Assembly: GCA_963693365.1 (NCBI GenBank)
Contig: CAVNZM010000010.1
Span: 3,906,001-3,970,000 of the forward strand
From: Amoebidium appalachense
Taxonomy: Eukaryota; Ichthyosporea
Direction of reading: 5' to 3'
DNA: 64,000 nt
This document shows positions 16,856-28,912 of this stretch, in pieces. The notes under the pieces were generated by a model. That model was not told the DNA's origin, did not search any database, and saw only the letters and a list, made by a program, of their open reading frames with translations. Position numbers and translations under genes: made by a program. Position 1 is the first letter of the stretch. The number at the start of each line of letters is the position of its first letter.

Positions 16856-17360
16856 GCTATTTATTAACTACATACATGTGAGCTGTTATGGGTTGTCATC
16901 ACCAAGGCCAACAGTACTTTGTTCCACCCAACTAGATCTATACATGTAAAACTCGACGCTACGCTTACTACGCTTACTAACTGTATTTGATTATTATCCC
17001 TGGCAGCTGCCAGTGTGACTTGTGTGCCACCAGTGCCACGAGGCTCGAGCATTCAAGCTTTTGCACTATCCCGAAGTCGACACACATCGATGAAAGATGG
17101 CACAGTTAACGTTGTGCAATGTGCCTGCATCGAAACCACTGCACATGTGTGGCCCTGATGAACACGGCGCAGCCGAACCGAGGGACATTCTAACTAATCA
17201 CCTCAACTCCAAAATCCCTGGCAGGATGGCGCCACGCATGACTAAGTTTTGACAACATGGCTCGGAACCACATGAACCAAGGGAATGGGATTGGAAGCTC
17301 GCGCTCACCTAAAACCCAAAAACACTGTGCACACCCATAATGGATGGGATAGAAAAATAC
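16856..17360. other. Ordinary sequence, no gene seen
   Basis: No long open frame or exon with paired splice sites. It leads into the ATTGG-box cluster. Confidence 0.45.
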
Positions 17361-17364
17361 AGCG

Positions 17365-18190
17365 GGTTCCGATTGGTTTTAAGTCATGGTATAATCAAGG
17401 CTGTGCCAATCTGAAGTATGATTGGATACAACAAAGTCGAACTTTCCTATTGAATTTAGGTGATACCTTTTTAGGAAATGACATTCAGCGTGATTGGATG
17501 AATAATTAGGCGGGAAGTATCCGAGCCATGCCAAGGAATGGATTTTTCATTAGGGATGGAATGGCTTTAAAAACCTTGCATTCAAAGTACAGGACCGAGC
17601 GTTCATTTATAATTTAATAGTAGAGTTTGAAATGGCATCCATCATGGTTTATATTAGAAAAAAACATTATGGTGTTCGCGAGCAGTTTAGCTGTGTATGC
17701 TCGCGTACAAATTCTTGCGTGGGTGAGCGATGGTCAACAGCTGCCGGCCGGTGGAATGTGGAAAGTGAACGGATCAGATCTGTTTCTCAGTGACTGGTCA
17801 TCAGGGGCCCTGGCTCACCATAGTAGTGCCTTCTGCATTTGCCCCATTAGCATAGGAAAGAGCTGGATTTGTATATATAAAGATAGCTATATATTTTTTT
17901 TTATGCTTATTTACAGAGTATGTTAAGCTGTATGGTTTTGTTTGTTCATAAGTTGAGGAAACACTTAGCGGGTGTGACGTCCATCATCTAGCCACAAACA
18001 AACCAGTTGGATAGTTCCTTCTGATTGGCTAACACCTGCTGGCAGACTGTCCAAAACTGGGAATTAGCGCTTTTGATTGGTCAGATAGAAATATTGACCG
18101 TGCTAAAAAATATCCCTCTCACGCCTGATTGGACCGCACATTTGCTGTGATTGGTCTCTTGAAAGGCACCAGTTAGTCATTGGATATACG
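17365..18190 (+). promoter_or_regulatory. Cluster of ATTGG (reverse CCAAT) boxes upstream of the orphan ORF
   Basis: (T)GATTGG occurs at 17371, 17419, 17491, 18022, 18074, 18126 and 18148, plus CATTGG at about 18179. All are on the same strand and all lie upstream of the ORF starting at 18408. CCAAT boxes are the binding site of the NF-Y/HAP complex. Spacing of the last four is about 52, 52 and 22 bases. Regulatory function is inferred. A small open frame inside (ATG 17632, 54 codons) has no recognisable motif. Confidence 0.5.
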
Positions 18191-18407
18191 TCATGTCATC
18201 ATCGTGCCGCTTTTTGCAACAGATGAGGTTATATGAAGCTTGCAGCCCTTGAACGGTGTCACACAAGGATAATTTATAGTTGAAATTGTAGTGGAAGCAT
18301 GGGAAGTGCAGTGTTCTAGTGCCACCCTCACACTACGTGAACAGCTAAGTCCCGCGTGCCTTTTATTCCATGTGCATTTTGTCGCTCAAACAACAACATT
18401 TCAGAAA

Positions 18408-19310
18408 ATGGAGATTTCAGTTGAACGTAGGCAGCAGTCGCTCAAGCGACGGGTTTCCACACTGGACCTTTCAGAGGCACAAACGGGTGCAGTACACCCA
18501 TCGCGGCGCAACCGTACGGCAATAGATGTAGACCACACAATGCGTAGCATGGACACACGCTACGGAACACACTTTTACGAATGGATACGTGACGAACAGA
18601 ATGTAGACTGCGCCGCCATGCACCTCAGGCGCGTTGCAAAAGACTACGACATCAGCAGAATCAGTCATGGTGTACGCTGGGTGGTGGCTGAATGGCGTAT
18701 TTCCTCCATTGCAAAGCTCTTGCGCGTTTTGTGTGAAGACTGGGCTGTTGCACAGATGGGCACACTCACCAGCATGGTCTCTAATGATTGGCCGCTCGCA
18801 CCGTTCACCTCGCGCCTTGTACACTGCATGGCGCGTGATATGCCCATTGACGCCGCCGTCGAGTACGTTTTGTGGTTGACGGAAGGATGGTCGGTCGATT
18901 CTTCAATTGAGTTGGTAGCCGAACTGAAGAACATGGGAACATGGACGCCTGAAGTGTACGACGCGTTTGTTCTGCGGTACGTGTGGGCGATTAGGAAGAG
19001 CCGCGTCCTCGACCCTTCGGAACAGGCTGCTCTCCGTCTTGTCTCGGGTTACGAAAACAACAACGAAACGATGGCTGCTACACCAACACAACACACACAT
19101 GCACAGCAGTTTGACAACGTGCAGGCGTTGTCTTGGGGCATGCGCGGTAGTGAAACGGTACCTGACGTGCATATGATGGACGCTGCCCAGGCTGCATCTG
19201 CACAGGGACATCATTTCTCTGCTGACAAGAACAGCGTGGCCGCCGTGGCGATTATGTCGGTCACTACTGACTCGACGGCTATTACCACCGCTCGTGTGGA
19301 TTGCGAATGA
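18408..19310 (+). CDS. Intronless orphan protein with Trp-spaced helical repeats
   Basis: An uninterrupted frame of 300 codons with no simple repeats, unlike everything around it. The start is the ATG at 18408 (context GAAAATGG); the frame is open upstream to 18291 but without ATG. The N-terminal third is basic (VERRQQSLKRRV). Residues about 100-200 contain Trp, or a Met in its place, roughly every 16-17 residues: the segments beginning WRISSIAKLL, WAVAQMGTLT, WPLAPFTSRL, MPIDAAVEYV and WSVDSSIELV. This looks like a small alpha-helical tandem repeat. The C-terminal third is Ser/Thr/Ala-rich with no motif. I do not recognise the family. The lack of introns next to intron-dense genes hints at a retroposed, viral or transposon-borne origin, which is inference. 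Confidence 0.6.
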   Translation: MEISVERRQQSLKRRVSTLDLSEAQTGAVHPSRRNRTAIDVDHTMRSMDTRYGTHFYEWIRDEQNVDCAAMHLRRVAKDYDISRISHGVRWVVAEWRISSIAKLLRVLCEDWAVAQMGTLTSMVSNDWPLAPFTSRLVHCMARDMPIDAAVEYVLWLTEGWSVDSSIELVAELKNMGTWTPEVYDAFVLRYVWAIRKSRVLDPSEQAALRLVSGYENNNETMAATPTQHTHAQQFDNVQALSWGMRGSETVPDVHMMDAAQAASAQGHHFSADKNSVAAVAIMSVTTDSTAITTARVDCE

Positions 19311-19780
19311 TGATTATGAATGAATGGTGGTTTTGTTTTTTCTTTTGTTTTTTCTTGGTTCGATTTGCCTACTTGAACGATAGCTTTGATGTGGTTGTAT
19401 GTTTCGGAGTTGTGCATATGTATAGGTTTCCTTTTCACAGTCCTTTTTTCTTTCTTTTTCTTTCTAGTAATGATATTTCTGACCGTATGACTTAGAACTT
19501 GGGTGTTGAATGTGCTCTAATGAACTCTCGAATCAACTGGTGTACTTAATTAAGCTGCTTCATGTAAATGGGAAAAAAAAAACCCTTCTTTTCTTCACAG
19601 CGAGCGCACACATGGCTGAATGGGCCTTTGTTGCGGCTGCTGGTGGATTGTGAATGTATTTCCAACTTAATGTGACGCTGAAAAAAAACCGGCCTGGGAC
19701 ATTTGTAATCTCACCTATCTGAGCCGGTGATGAATAATATCAACCGTACAGTCGGTGACATAAAAAAGTTTTTGTGGTCC
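19311..19780. other. 3' flank of orphan ORF, no gene seen
   Basis: T-rich tracts (19330-19360, 19444-19466) and ordinary sequence. No exon recognised. Confidence 0.45.
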
Positions 19781-19784
19781 CAAT

Positions 19785-20111
19785 CCTCCTCCTTCCCCCT
19801 CCCCTCCCCTCCCCACCCCCCTCTCCCTCCCCCCCCCCCCCCCCCTCTCCCCCCTCCCCCCTCCCCTCCCCCTGCGGCAATTCTGCCTTGTCCTCTTTTC
19901 CATGATTTACATCTAAATCACTTATTTGAACGAGTTTAATATTCTACACCAGGGATCTAAACGAGCCGCATGCATGCTTCATGTATGGAAATTTGAGTGG
20001 GACTCAAGCCCCTTCCCCCCCCTCCCAACCCAAACGACACCGCACACACATGCTAGTGCTCACACAATGACATGCACACACGTGCACATACACAAACACA
20101 TACTCAAACAA

Positions 20112-20169
<58 letters not shown>

Positions 20170-21017
20170 CAACAACAACATCAACGCAATCTCGTACACA
20201 AATGCGTACCTGATCCAGACACTCAAAACATGGGCACACAAAGGCCCACACAACACAAACACGTGCGGCAGTTCAACTGACTCCCACCAACATGCCCCCC
20301 CCCCCCTCCCCCCCCCCCCCCCCCCCCCCCCCCTCCCCCCCCCTCCCCTCCCCCCACTTACGGCCAAAACCTTGAATACCTCCCCCCCCCTCCGCCTCTT
20401 CCCTCCCTCCCCTCCCCCCCCCTCCCCACCCCACCCCCATCCCACCCTCTCCCTCTCGTCTGAAGCCAAGGCATGGTTTGTATTTCTGTTCAGTTCAAGG
20501 GCGAAATTCAATAGGGTTCTCTCGTGACGTGGTCCACCCACGTGCACATCAAGACATTACTGAAAAACAGCAGTACAAATGAATGCCAAGACACGCCAGC
20601 ACACACACATACACACACACGCACACCCCTACCCCGCGTTGCGTACCCTAGGCCTATCCGCCTGCTCCCCCCCCCCCCCCCCCTTCAACACACACACACA
20701 CAGGTACACATGCATACACACACCTACTCCACCCCACCCACCTTCCCTCCCACCCGGGCCTTGACCCCCCGGGCCCCTCCCCCCCCCCTCCCCCCTTCCG
20801 CCCCCTCCCCCTCCTCCTCTTCCGGTTCCCCCCCAAAAAAGAAAGAAAGAAAAGAAGGAAAATTAGGGGGGTGGAGCCGGGGGGGGGGGGGGGTTAGGGC
20901 CCGGGTGGAGAGTGGGTGGGTGGGGTGGGGTAGGTGTGTGTGTGCATGTGCACAGTGTGTGTGTGGGGGGGAAAGGGGTTTGGGGAGGGGGAGAGCAGGT
21001 GGGTGGGGCACGTGGGG

Positions 21018-21073
<56 letters not shown>

Positions 21074-21096
21074 TGTGTGTGTGTGTGTCTGTGTGT

Positions 21097-21153
<57 letters not shown>

Positions 21154-21180
21154 CGCGCACGTGTTTGGGGGGGGGGGGGG
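19785..21180 (+). repeat. Long microsatellite-rich stretch
   Basis: C-rich 19787-19872, (CA)n 20113-20168, C-runs 20296-20355 and 20380-20450, CA/C-rich 20600-20830, G/T-rich 20878-21020, (GT)n 21019-21150 and a G-run 21167-21183. The short unique islands between carry no confident exon. Confidence 0.9.
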
Positions 21181-21572
21181 AGGGGCGTTGGTTGGTCTTT
21201 GTGTTAGAGTGCACTACACACTTGCAGTAGCAGTGTACCACACAAACGAATCGACGACGTGATGTACAATCACAACACTCCTGGTCGTACGTATGTTTTC
21301 CCAGTTGATCTTGAATTTACAAGGTCTTGTGTATTTATGTTTCTGAGCATGATTATGGTAGCGGGTTTAGCGGCCTGGCCAGCAGGCTGCCATTTTTGTT
21401 TTTACTAACACGATTACAGCGCAATCGCAAGAAATATACCCTCAGGCTAGTAAATTTATGCTTGTATATATAGGAATTACATTACAAATTCTTGGTTACC
21501 CCTTATATCTAAGTGCTCAGACCAGTTTTCACCCTGGGTTTGTGCCCCTCTCCTAGCAAAAACTTACGTTCA

Positions 21573-21675
21573 GCACAAAAATACCCGTTTACATCCAACA
21601 TGGAATAGCCCAAACATATGTTGACGCACAAAAATACCCGTTTAATCCAACATGGAATAGCCCAAACATATGTTG
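21573..21675 (+). repeat. 53-bp tandem duplication
   Basis: The unit starting GCACAAAAATACCCGTTT at 21573 recurs at 21626, differing by one base lost (TTTACATCC versus TTTAATCC). It lies in otherwise unique DNA 3' of the App1-like gene. Confidence 0.9.
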
Positions 21676-21964
21676 ACATACATTAGATATCTTGAACGAC
21701 CAAAAAGGTACTCTACCCATCCTATTTCCCAATTTTGTTTGGTTTGTTTGTTTACATCAATTCTTAAAGGAAAGAACCCTGCCCTTAACGGGTAGGCTGG
21801 TTGACATTGAGCAATCGTTTTTAATCTACCTTATATGTTTGCTAATATGTTTGCTGGAGGTGCTGAGCGTGGGGCAAGGGGCAGAAGCTAAAATACGATT
21901 GACAGAACCGCTAACGAAAACAGAAAAAGGAAGGCGTACAAAACAGAGATTCTCGTGGGAAAGA

Positions 21965-22125
21965 GGCTTGGGTGTTGTGTGTGTGTGTGAAGCTGTGTGC
22001 ACGTGTGTGTGTGTGTGTACATCTGTACGTGTGTGCGCGGATGTGTGCATGTGCTCAAGCATGTGTGTGTGTGTGTGTGTGTGTGTTCAAGTTATTTTGT
22101 GTGCACGTGTGCGTGCAAGCTTACA

Positions 22126-22222
<97 letters not shown>

Positions 22223-22285
22223 CGGTGTGTGTTGTGTGTGTTTGTACAAGCCTGTGCGTGTGTATGTGCATGTGCGCGTGCATGC
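21965..22285 (+). repeat. (GT)n array
   Basis: Degenerate GT/GC repeats from 21971, pure (GT)n 22129-22220. It lies just beyond the 3' end of the minus-strand App1-like gene. Confidence 0.95.
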
Positions 22286-22327
22286 ACATGTACATAATTT
22301 TTTGGCGAGTTGTTGTTCAACATCATC

Positions 22328-22582
22328 TCACTGTCCACATTTCCCCGTGATCATGCTGTTTGGGTCCGTGAGCATCAACTCCTGGCCTGGGTCCTTAAAC
22401 AAAGTCCATCTCTCAGGGGGCACACCCTTGAATGCATTCTCCCAACGTTCAGTTGTGTCTTTGCTTCCGGTGACGTATCTGTATGTATCGTTTTTTATTT
22501 ATTAAAGTTTAAGTTGGATTTAATTTTTCATTTAGTTTTTTTTTTTTTTTTTTGAGGGGGTGGGGAAGAGGGTGGAGGGGAA

Positions 22583-22619
<37 letters not shown>

Positions 22620-22917
22620 GGGGAGGGGAGGCGGCGTTTTCGCGCGGGGGGAGGGGAGGGAGGGGGGGGGGGGGGGGGGGGGGAGGTAAGTGGGAGAGGG
22701 GGGAAGGGAGGGAAGAAGGGAGGGAAGGAGAGACGGAGGGAGCAAAGTGGGAACACAAGCACATATAATCCCGTAAGACAAGTACAACGATGACGCGCAC
22801 AACGCAAAAGTTCCGAACCCCACCAGCAAGAATATGTTCAATTCTACCCACCATTCTACCCATATACCCGCACGGGTACATCACTTCAAAGACACACAGA
22901 CACACAAAGCGGAGAGG

Positions 22918-22957
<40 letters not shown>

Positions 22958-23439
22958 CGTGTAAAATTGCTTCATATGTTCTGTGTGGAAGATAACCCCC
23001 CCCCCCCCCCCCCTCCTTTCCCCCCCCCTCCCCTCCCCAAAAAACGTACCGGATATATATGCACATCACTCTTCCCGGATATTTGTTGTATATCTCCCCG
23101 TACACCTCGGGGTCTTGCTCACCCGAGTCACCGACCAGAACAAAAGAGTGACCAGGAAATGCATCGACTATCTTGCTTATCTCTGTTACCTGCAAATGGA
23201 AAGATCACCGACTTTAGCACAAAGGACGCATGGGGCAGTACATATGTGCAGTGTATATAGATGGTGATACCAGTGCACGCGGTTCCCCGTGCCTTCTCCT
23301 ACACTCCAGCCACGCACATATGTCCGAGCACCTTTGTTTGCTATAAAGAAATCTTCTTCAGCTGTCTATCGGTAAAACAAATGGAAAAATGGAAATGCTC
23401 AGATTTGTTGGCTTTGTTTTAGTAACTCGATCGAGTGGG

Positions 23440-23504
<65 letters not shown>

Positions 23505-24039
23505 CGTTAGCGAGAGATGGTGAAAAAGAGATGCTAGGCAAGATGCAGAGGAGGTGGTGGTGGTGGGGGAGGGGGGGGAAGCGGTGTCGGGCTGATTGAT
23601 GGTGAATGCGCGCGCGCGTGTGTGTGTGTGTGTGTATGTGTGTGTATGTGTGTGTGGATGCAAGAAAAGAGCTAATATAGGCACTATCGGGTGGGTTTTC
23701 GTGCATGGTAAGAGAAATACATGCCCACTGATAGGTTGTCGTGCGTCACTGGGGAGAGGGAGATGCACATATACACACAGGGAAAGAGGTAGGAAAAAGA
23801 AGATGGTATTATGTGTGCGCATGTCTTTGCGTCTGTGTATGCATGTGTTTGTGTGTGCGTGCCCATCTTTTGGGGTGTGCATATGTGTGTATGTTTGTTT
23901 GTGTACATGGGTTTGGGTGTGGGGAGGGCAGGGAAACTTTAAGGGGAAGCGGGGGGGGAGAGAGAGGGAGGGGGGGAGGGGGGGGGGAGAGAAAGAGATA
24001 AAGAGACACAGAGAGATAGAAAGGGGGGGGGGGGGAGGG

Positions 24040-24094
<55 letters not shown>

Positions 24095-24624
24095 GTGAGA
24101 GAGAGAGAGAGAGAGAGAGAGTGAGGCCCAAATCCTCACCTTGTAGCCTGCGGGCCACCTAAACATCTCCTTGAGTATCTTCCCAGGCACAGGCACATCC
24201 ACAAAATGGTGCGGTTGTGTTTTGAGTGCAAAACTGCCACGGGGGAACCCCTCAGAAATCGTGAAGGGTTTAAGTACGCTCTGAGGCAAGAGGGAAAAGA
24301 AGGAATGGAATAAGAAAATGTTGGTGAAATATATCAACGTGCAAAAAAAAAAGGTAGTTTACAACGAAGGGATGTCAATTTTGGAGATTTCAAGTTTCAT
24401 TTAACCCATTGCTTATCCATCCGGTTAAATTTCCGTTCATTCACATACTCAAAACCATCAACAACACCACCACCACCACGCAGGCATAACTCGAATGCAC
24501 ACGTATGCGCGAAAAAGAGAATAAGAGGATACATACATGCAGCCACGCCCGCACACATGCGCACATGGAATCCATCACAGACTCACCACTCACCCGTGTA
24601 ACCCAGACCACACCTGTCCACCCG

Positions 24625-24715
<91 letters not shown>

Positions 24716-26175
24716 GCACATACACACACCAACCACCCCCATCCCCAATCCCCCCATCCCTCCACTCAACCACACCCTCCTCTGCCCATCCCCCCCTCCT
24801 CCCCTCCGCACACACACACAGCAAACAATCCTTAAAGATTGGAAGTCGCCGATTGAAACCCTGGTTGAAATCTCAGATTCTGTTTTTAACATCTGAGATC
24901 CGCTTTTAAAATGGTCTAGTATTTTAAAAAGGGGCATTTCGAAACCTCACATCTTTTCTTCTTTTAGAAAGATCAAGGTATAAATCTTTAACAGGCTCAT
25001 TACAACTCTCCCCTCCTTTCGAATAATCAAGTTGTAAGAAAGAGTCATTTCACAACCTCCCCTCCTTTAGAATGATCAAGTTAAAAAACAGGGTCATTTC
25101 GAAACCTTTCGTCTTTTAGAATGATTAGGTTTTAAATTTTTAGAATAACCATTTTTTTAAATAGGGTCATTTTAAAACCTCCCCTCTTTTAGAATGAACA
25201 AGTTTTGAAAAGGGTCACTTCAAAACCTTCCGATTTTGAGATTGAACAAGGTATTAATCTTAAAAAGGCTCAATTTAAAAGCTCCCTCTTTAGAATAATC
25301 AAGTTGTAAAAAAGGTTCATTTCAAAACCTACCCTCTTTTTGGATGATCAAGTTTCAAATCTAAAAAAGGATTATTTCAAAACCCCCCCTCTTTTAGAAT
25401 GATCAAGTTTTAGACAGGGTCATTTTAAAACCTCCCCTCTTTATAGAATGACCAAGTAAAAAAAAAAGGGTCATTTCAAAACCTCCCCTCTTTTAGAATG
25501 GTTAGGGTATAAAAAGGATCATTTCAAAACCTACCCTCTATTAGAATGGTTGGGTTTAAAAAAGGGTAATTTCAAAGCCTCCCCTCTTTTAGAATGATCA
25601 AGTTTAAAGAGAGAGTCATTTCAAAACCTCCCCTCTTTTAGAATGATCAAGCTTTAAAGGGTCGTCTTAAAAAGACCCTTTTTTAGATTTAAAGAATGAT
25701 CAAGGTTTTTTTTTTAAAAAAAGGGTCATTTCAAAACTTCCCCTCTTTTAGAATGATCATGAGCATTTTCACCTACCAGAAGCTCCACTGGTGAGCCAGA
25801 TACGTAGTGGAATGCCATTGGCTGGCTGCTAGCCTCCTTCCATTTTTGGTAAAGCGCCGCCATCCCTGGAACCGCACGGAATTTTCTGGCAAATGTGTTT
25901 GCCATCATCTCCCTCTTGTTGAGAATCTCCGTGATCTTAATCGTGTCCTGCCCGAACCCTCGGTTAAGACACGTGATAAGAATAAAGGAAAAAGTACTAA
26001 AGAGCAAGGAGAACAAAGAGCTTGTTGTAAATCCCCCCCCCTCCCCCCCCCCCCCCCCCCCCCGGGCGACTCCCGGATCCCATCAACCAAAAAAAAAAAA
26101 AAAAAAAGTGGGAATTAACAAAAACTAAAACAATATCGAAAGGAGAAGACTAAACCCTTACTCCACATACCTCCC

Positions 26176-26211
<36 letters not shown>

Positions 26212-26404
26212 ACTCTTCTAGCGCTTCTCTTCCCTGAGATGCCCATTTGTGTCTACTAATTGATTGCACCTCTCGAATGGGCAGAGCACCACACGGTAAA
26301 GCAACACGAAACAACGTCAAAAACACGGAGGAAAAATGGGAAAAAATCAAAACAACAACAACAACAACAACAAGAAAAAAGATAAAATAATAATAATAAG
26401 CTTT

Positions 26405-26445
<41 letters not shown>

Positions 26446-27262
26446 CCCGGGCACTCACATCTATGTCGGACACTACACTGATGCCCTCGTACGGTACAAG
26501 CTGTGCGCTTCCCTTGAATTCCCTGTTGTCCCCCTCTGCTTTCACACGGGGTGTTAGCTTTCCCCCTTGTGCCCCCCCCCCCCCCCCCCCCCCCCCCTTC
26601 TCCTCCTCCTCTCTCCCCTCTCCCCCCCCCCCCCCCCCCCCTCCTTCCCCTCCCTTCCCGTCTCCCCTCCCGCCCTTCCCTCCCTCCCTCCCCTTCTGCT
26701 CCTCCCTTACTCGCTAAGCCAAACCACACCCACATCCTTATTTATAACCAGTCACACGCCATGTAAATGTCGACGCTTGTCAGCCGGCGCAAAACTGAAT
26801 CTTGCCAAAAGCATGGTGACGCCATTCCTGTTTGGCATTGACTCTGATTGGCTACAGCAGATTTCAAAGCCGACTAAGTTCTTGAGAAAGCAAAATAAAA
26901 ATAAAAATATGGGTAAGTCATGCGTCGGAGAAGCCAATAGGCGTTATGCAATCTCCCACCCAGATTGTGGGGAAAAAAGGGAAAAAACTAGTCATAAGAA
27001 TGTTTGGCACGCAGAGCTTGCATTTTCACATTCATGCATTATGAGCCCCCCCAACCCCCCTCCCCCCTTTCCCCTTTTTACTATTTGCAGCTTCCACTCG
27101 AGCGTGCAGCTCTTCTCCCTCTACCCCTATCCCCCCCCTCCTTCCCCCCCCCCCCCCCCCCAAAAAAAAAAAGATGTGTTTACTTGTTTCCTGCTCCTTT
27201 CTCCTACCCAAGAGAAGGAGGAGGAAGGGGGGGGGGGGGGGGGGGGGGGGGAAGGGGGAAGA

Positions 27263-27298
<36 letters not shown>

Positions 27299-27948
27299 TG
27301 AATGCGGAACACAGTACGAAGTACGCATACACGATGAGAAGCATGGTGCAGGACACATGCAAAGGCAAACATTCAAGTATGCAGCATCAGCCATGCGCAC
27401 AGTATGCGTCATAAGCAGAGCCCATCCTCAGGGAGGGCCCAAGTCATCAATTGCGTCTGAGTTTCGACCCCTTAGCCCGCGTATGGGGGGAGGGGGCACC
27501 GGGGAGGAGGACGGAGTAAGACATCCATTCGACGGAATTTAGCTCCTGTGCACACACACAAGAGGAGTTGGTACTGGTATCCAGGCATTTTCATGACTGG
27601 AATTGCAATATGACCCAACCAATAAAATAAAAAATAAAATAAAAATAAAAAACTTGCAAAAACCCATATAGCAAGTTTATCAACATGGTGCTGGGAAAAA
27701 AAAAAAAAAAGAAAAAAAAAGAAAGAAAGAAAGCCCACACATCTCTGAAGTCATATGGACGTCGTGTGAAAGCCAATTGTATATCAGCCAAACGAGACAC
27801 TGAGAAAAAAATCTCATGACACAAATGCCTCCCCCCCCCCCCTCCCTACCCCCCCCCCCCAAATCCACCCTCACCCCACCCACCCAGCCCCTCCGTACCC
27901 TCCATCCATATAATCAACCCAACCCCATACCCACTCACTCACTCCCAT

Positions 27949-27987
<39 letters not shown>

Positions 27988-28839
27988 TTCACACATAGAC
28001 ACCACATACATCCGCCCATGGCAACTCTAAGTACCAATGCTCACCTTCTCTCTTTGCACCTCCACCGTGGCATCAAACCCCCCGTGCCAGGCAGTCCTCT
28101 TGGCCACCTGCACCACTTCCCCCTCTTTCCTGCGAAAAATTTTGTCCATTAGCCCCCCCCCCCCCTCCCTCCCTCCACAATACCCCTCACTCATTCAACC
28201 CACATACCTCTTCTTTTTCTCAATATTAATGTTTTCGACTGGTCTGGTGTGCTTGCAGCGTTTTTTGCTCACCGGATGTGGAAATTATTTCTCAGCCAAC
28301 CGTGACACTCTTTTATCATTTCCAGATCCCCCCCACCCCCCACCCCCTCCACCTCTATCCCCCTCCCCTCCTTTCCCGCAAGTGGGGGCCAAAAAGGAAA
28401 GGAAAAAATTATAGAGAAGAAAAAAAAAGGAAGAAGGAAGAAAGGGAAAAAAAAAAAGGAGAAGAAAAAGAAGAACGTGTTGAAGGGGGGGGGGGGGGGG
28501 GGGGGGGAGGGGGGGGGGGGAGGGAGGGGGAGGGGGAGGGGGGGGGGGGAAGTGGGACTTGAGAAACATCTTAGAATCTCAACATGATACATTTGCTATT
28601 AGAACACGGTGGAGTTCAATGGCCTACACAACAGAACTGCATACCGGCTGCTATATACTCTTATTTATCCACAGCCAAGGATACATCTATCAGTCCTACT
28701 TTCCCTTACCCCCCCCCCCCTCCCCCCCCCCTTTTTTTTATAAAAAAAATTAAAAAAAAAACCCAGTGAAAATTCCGAGGCTTCTCAGAGTGCTTGCAAC
28801 TCGTGTTTATGGTGGTTCTGGCAGCGACACAGGCCAACG

Positions 28840-28912
<73 letters not shown>

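Noticed and set aside
24905-25762. CRISPR array
   Set aside because: Repeats are contiguous and degenerate with no unique spacers, and the genome is eukaryotic.
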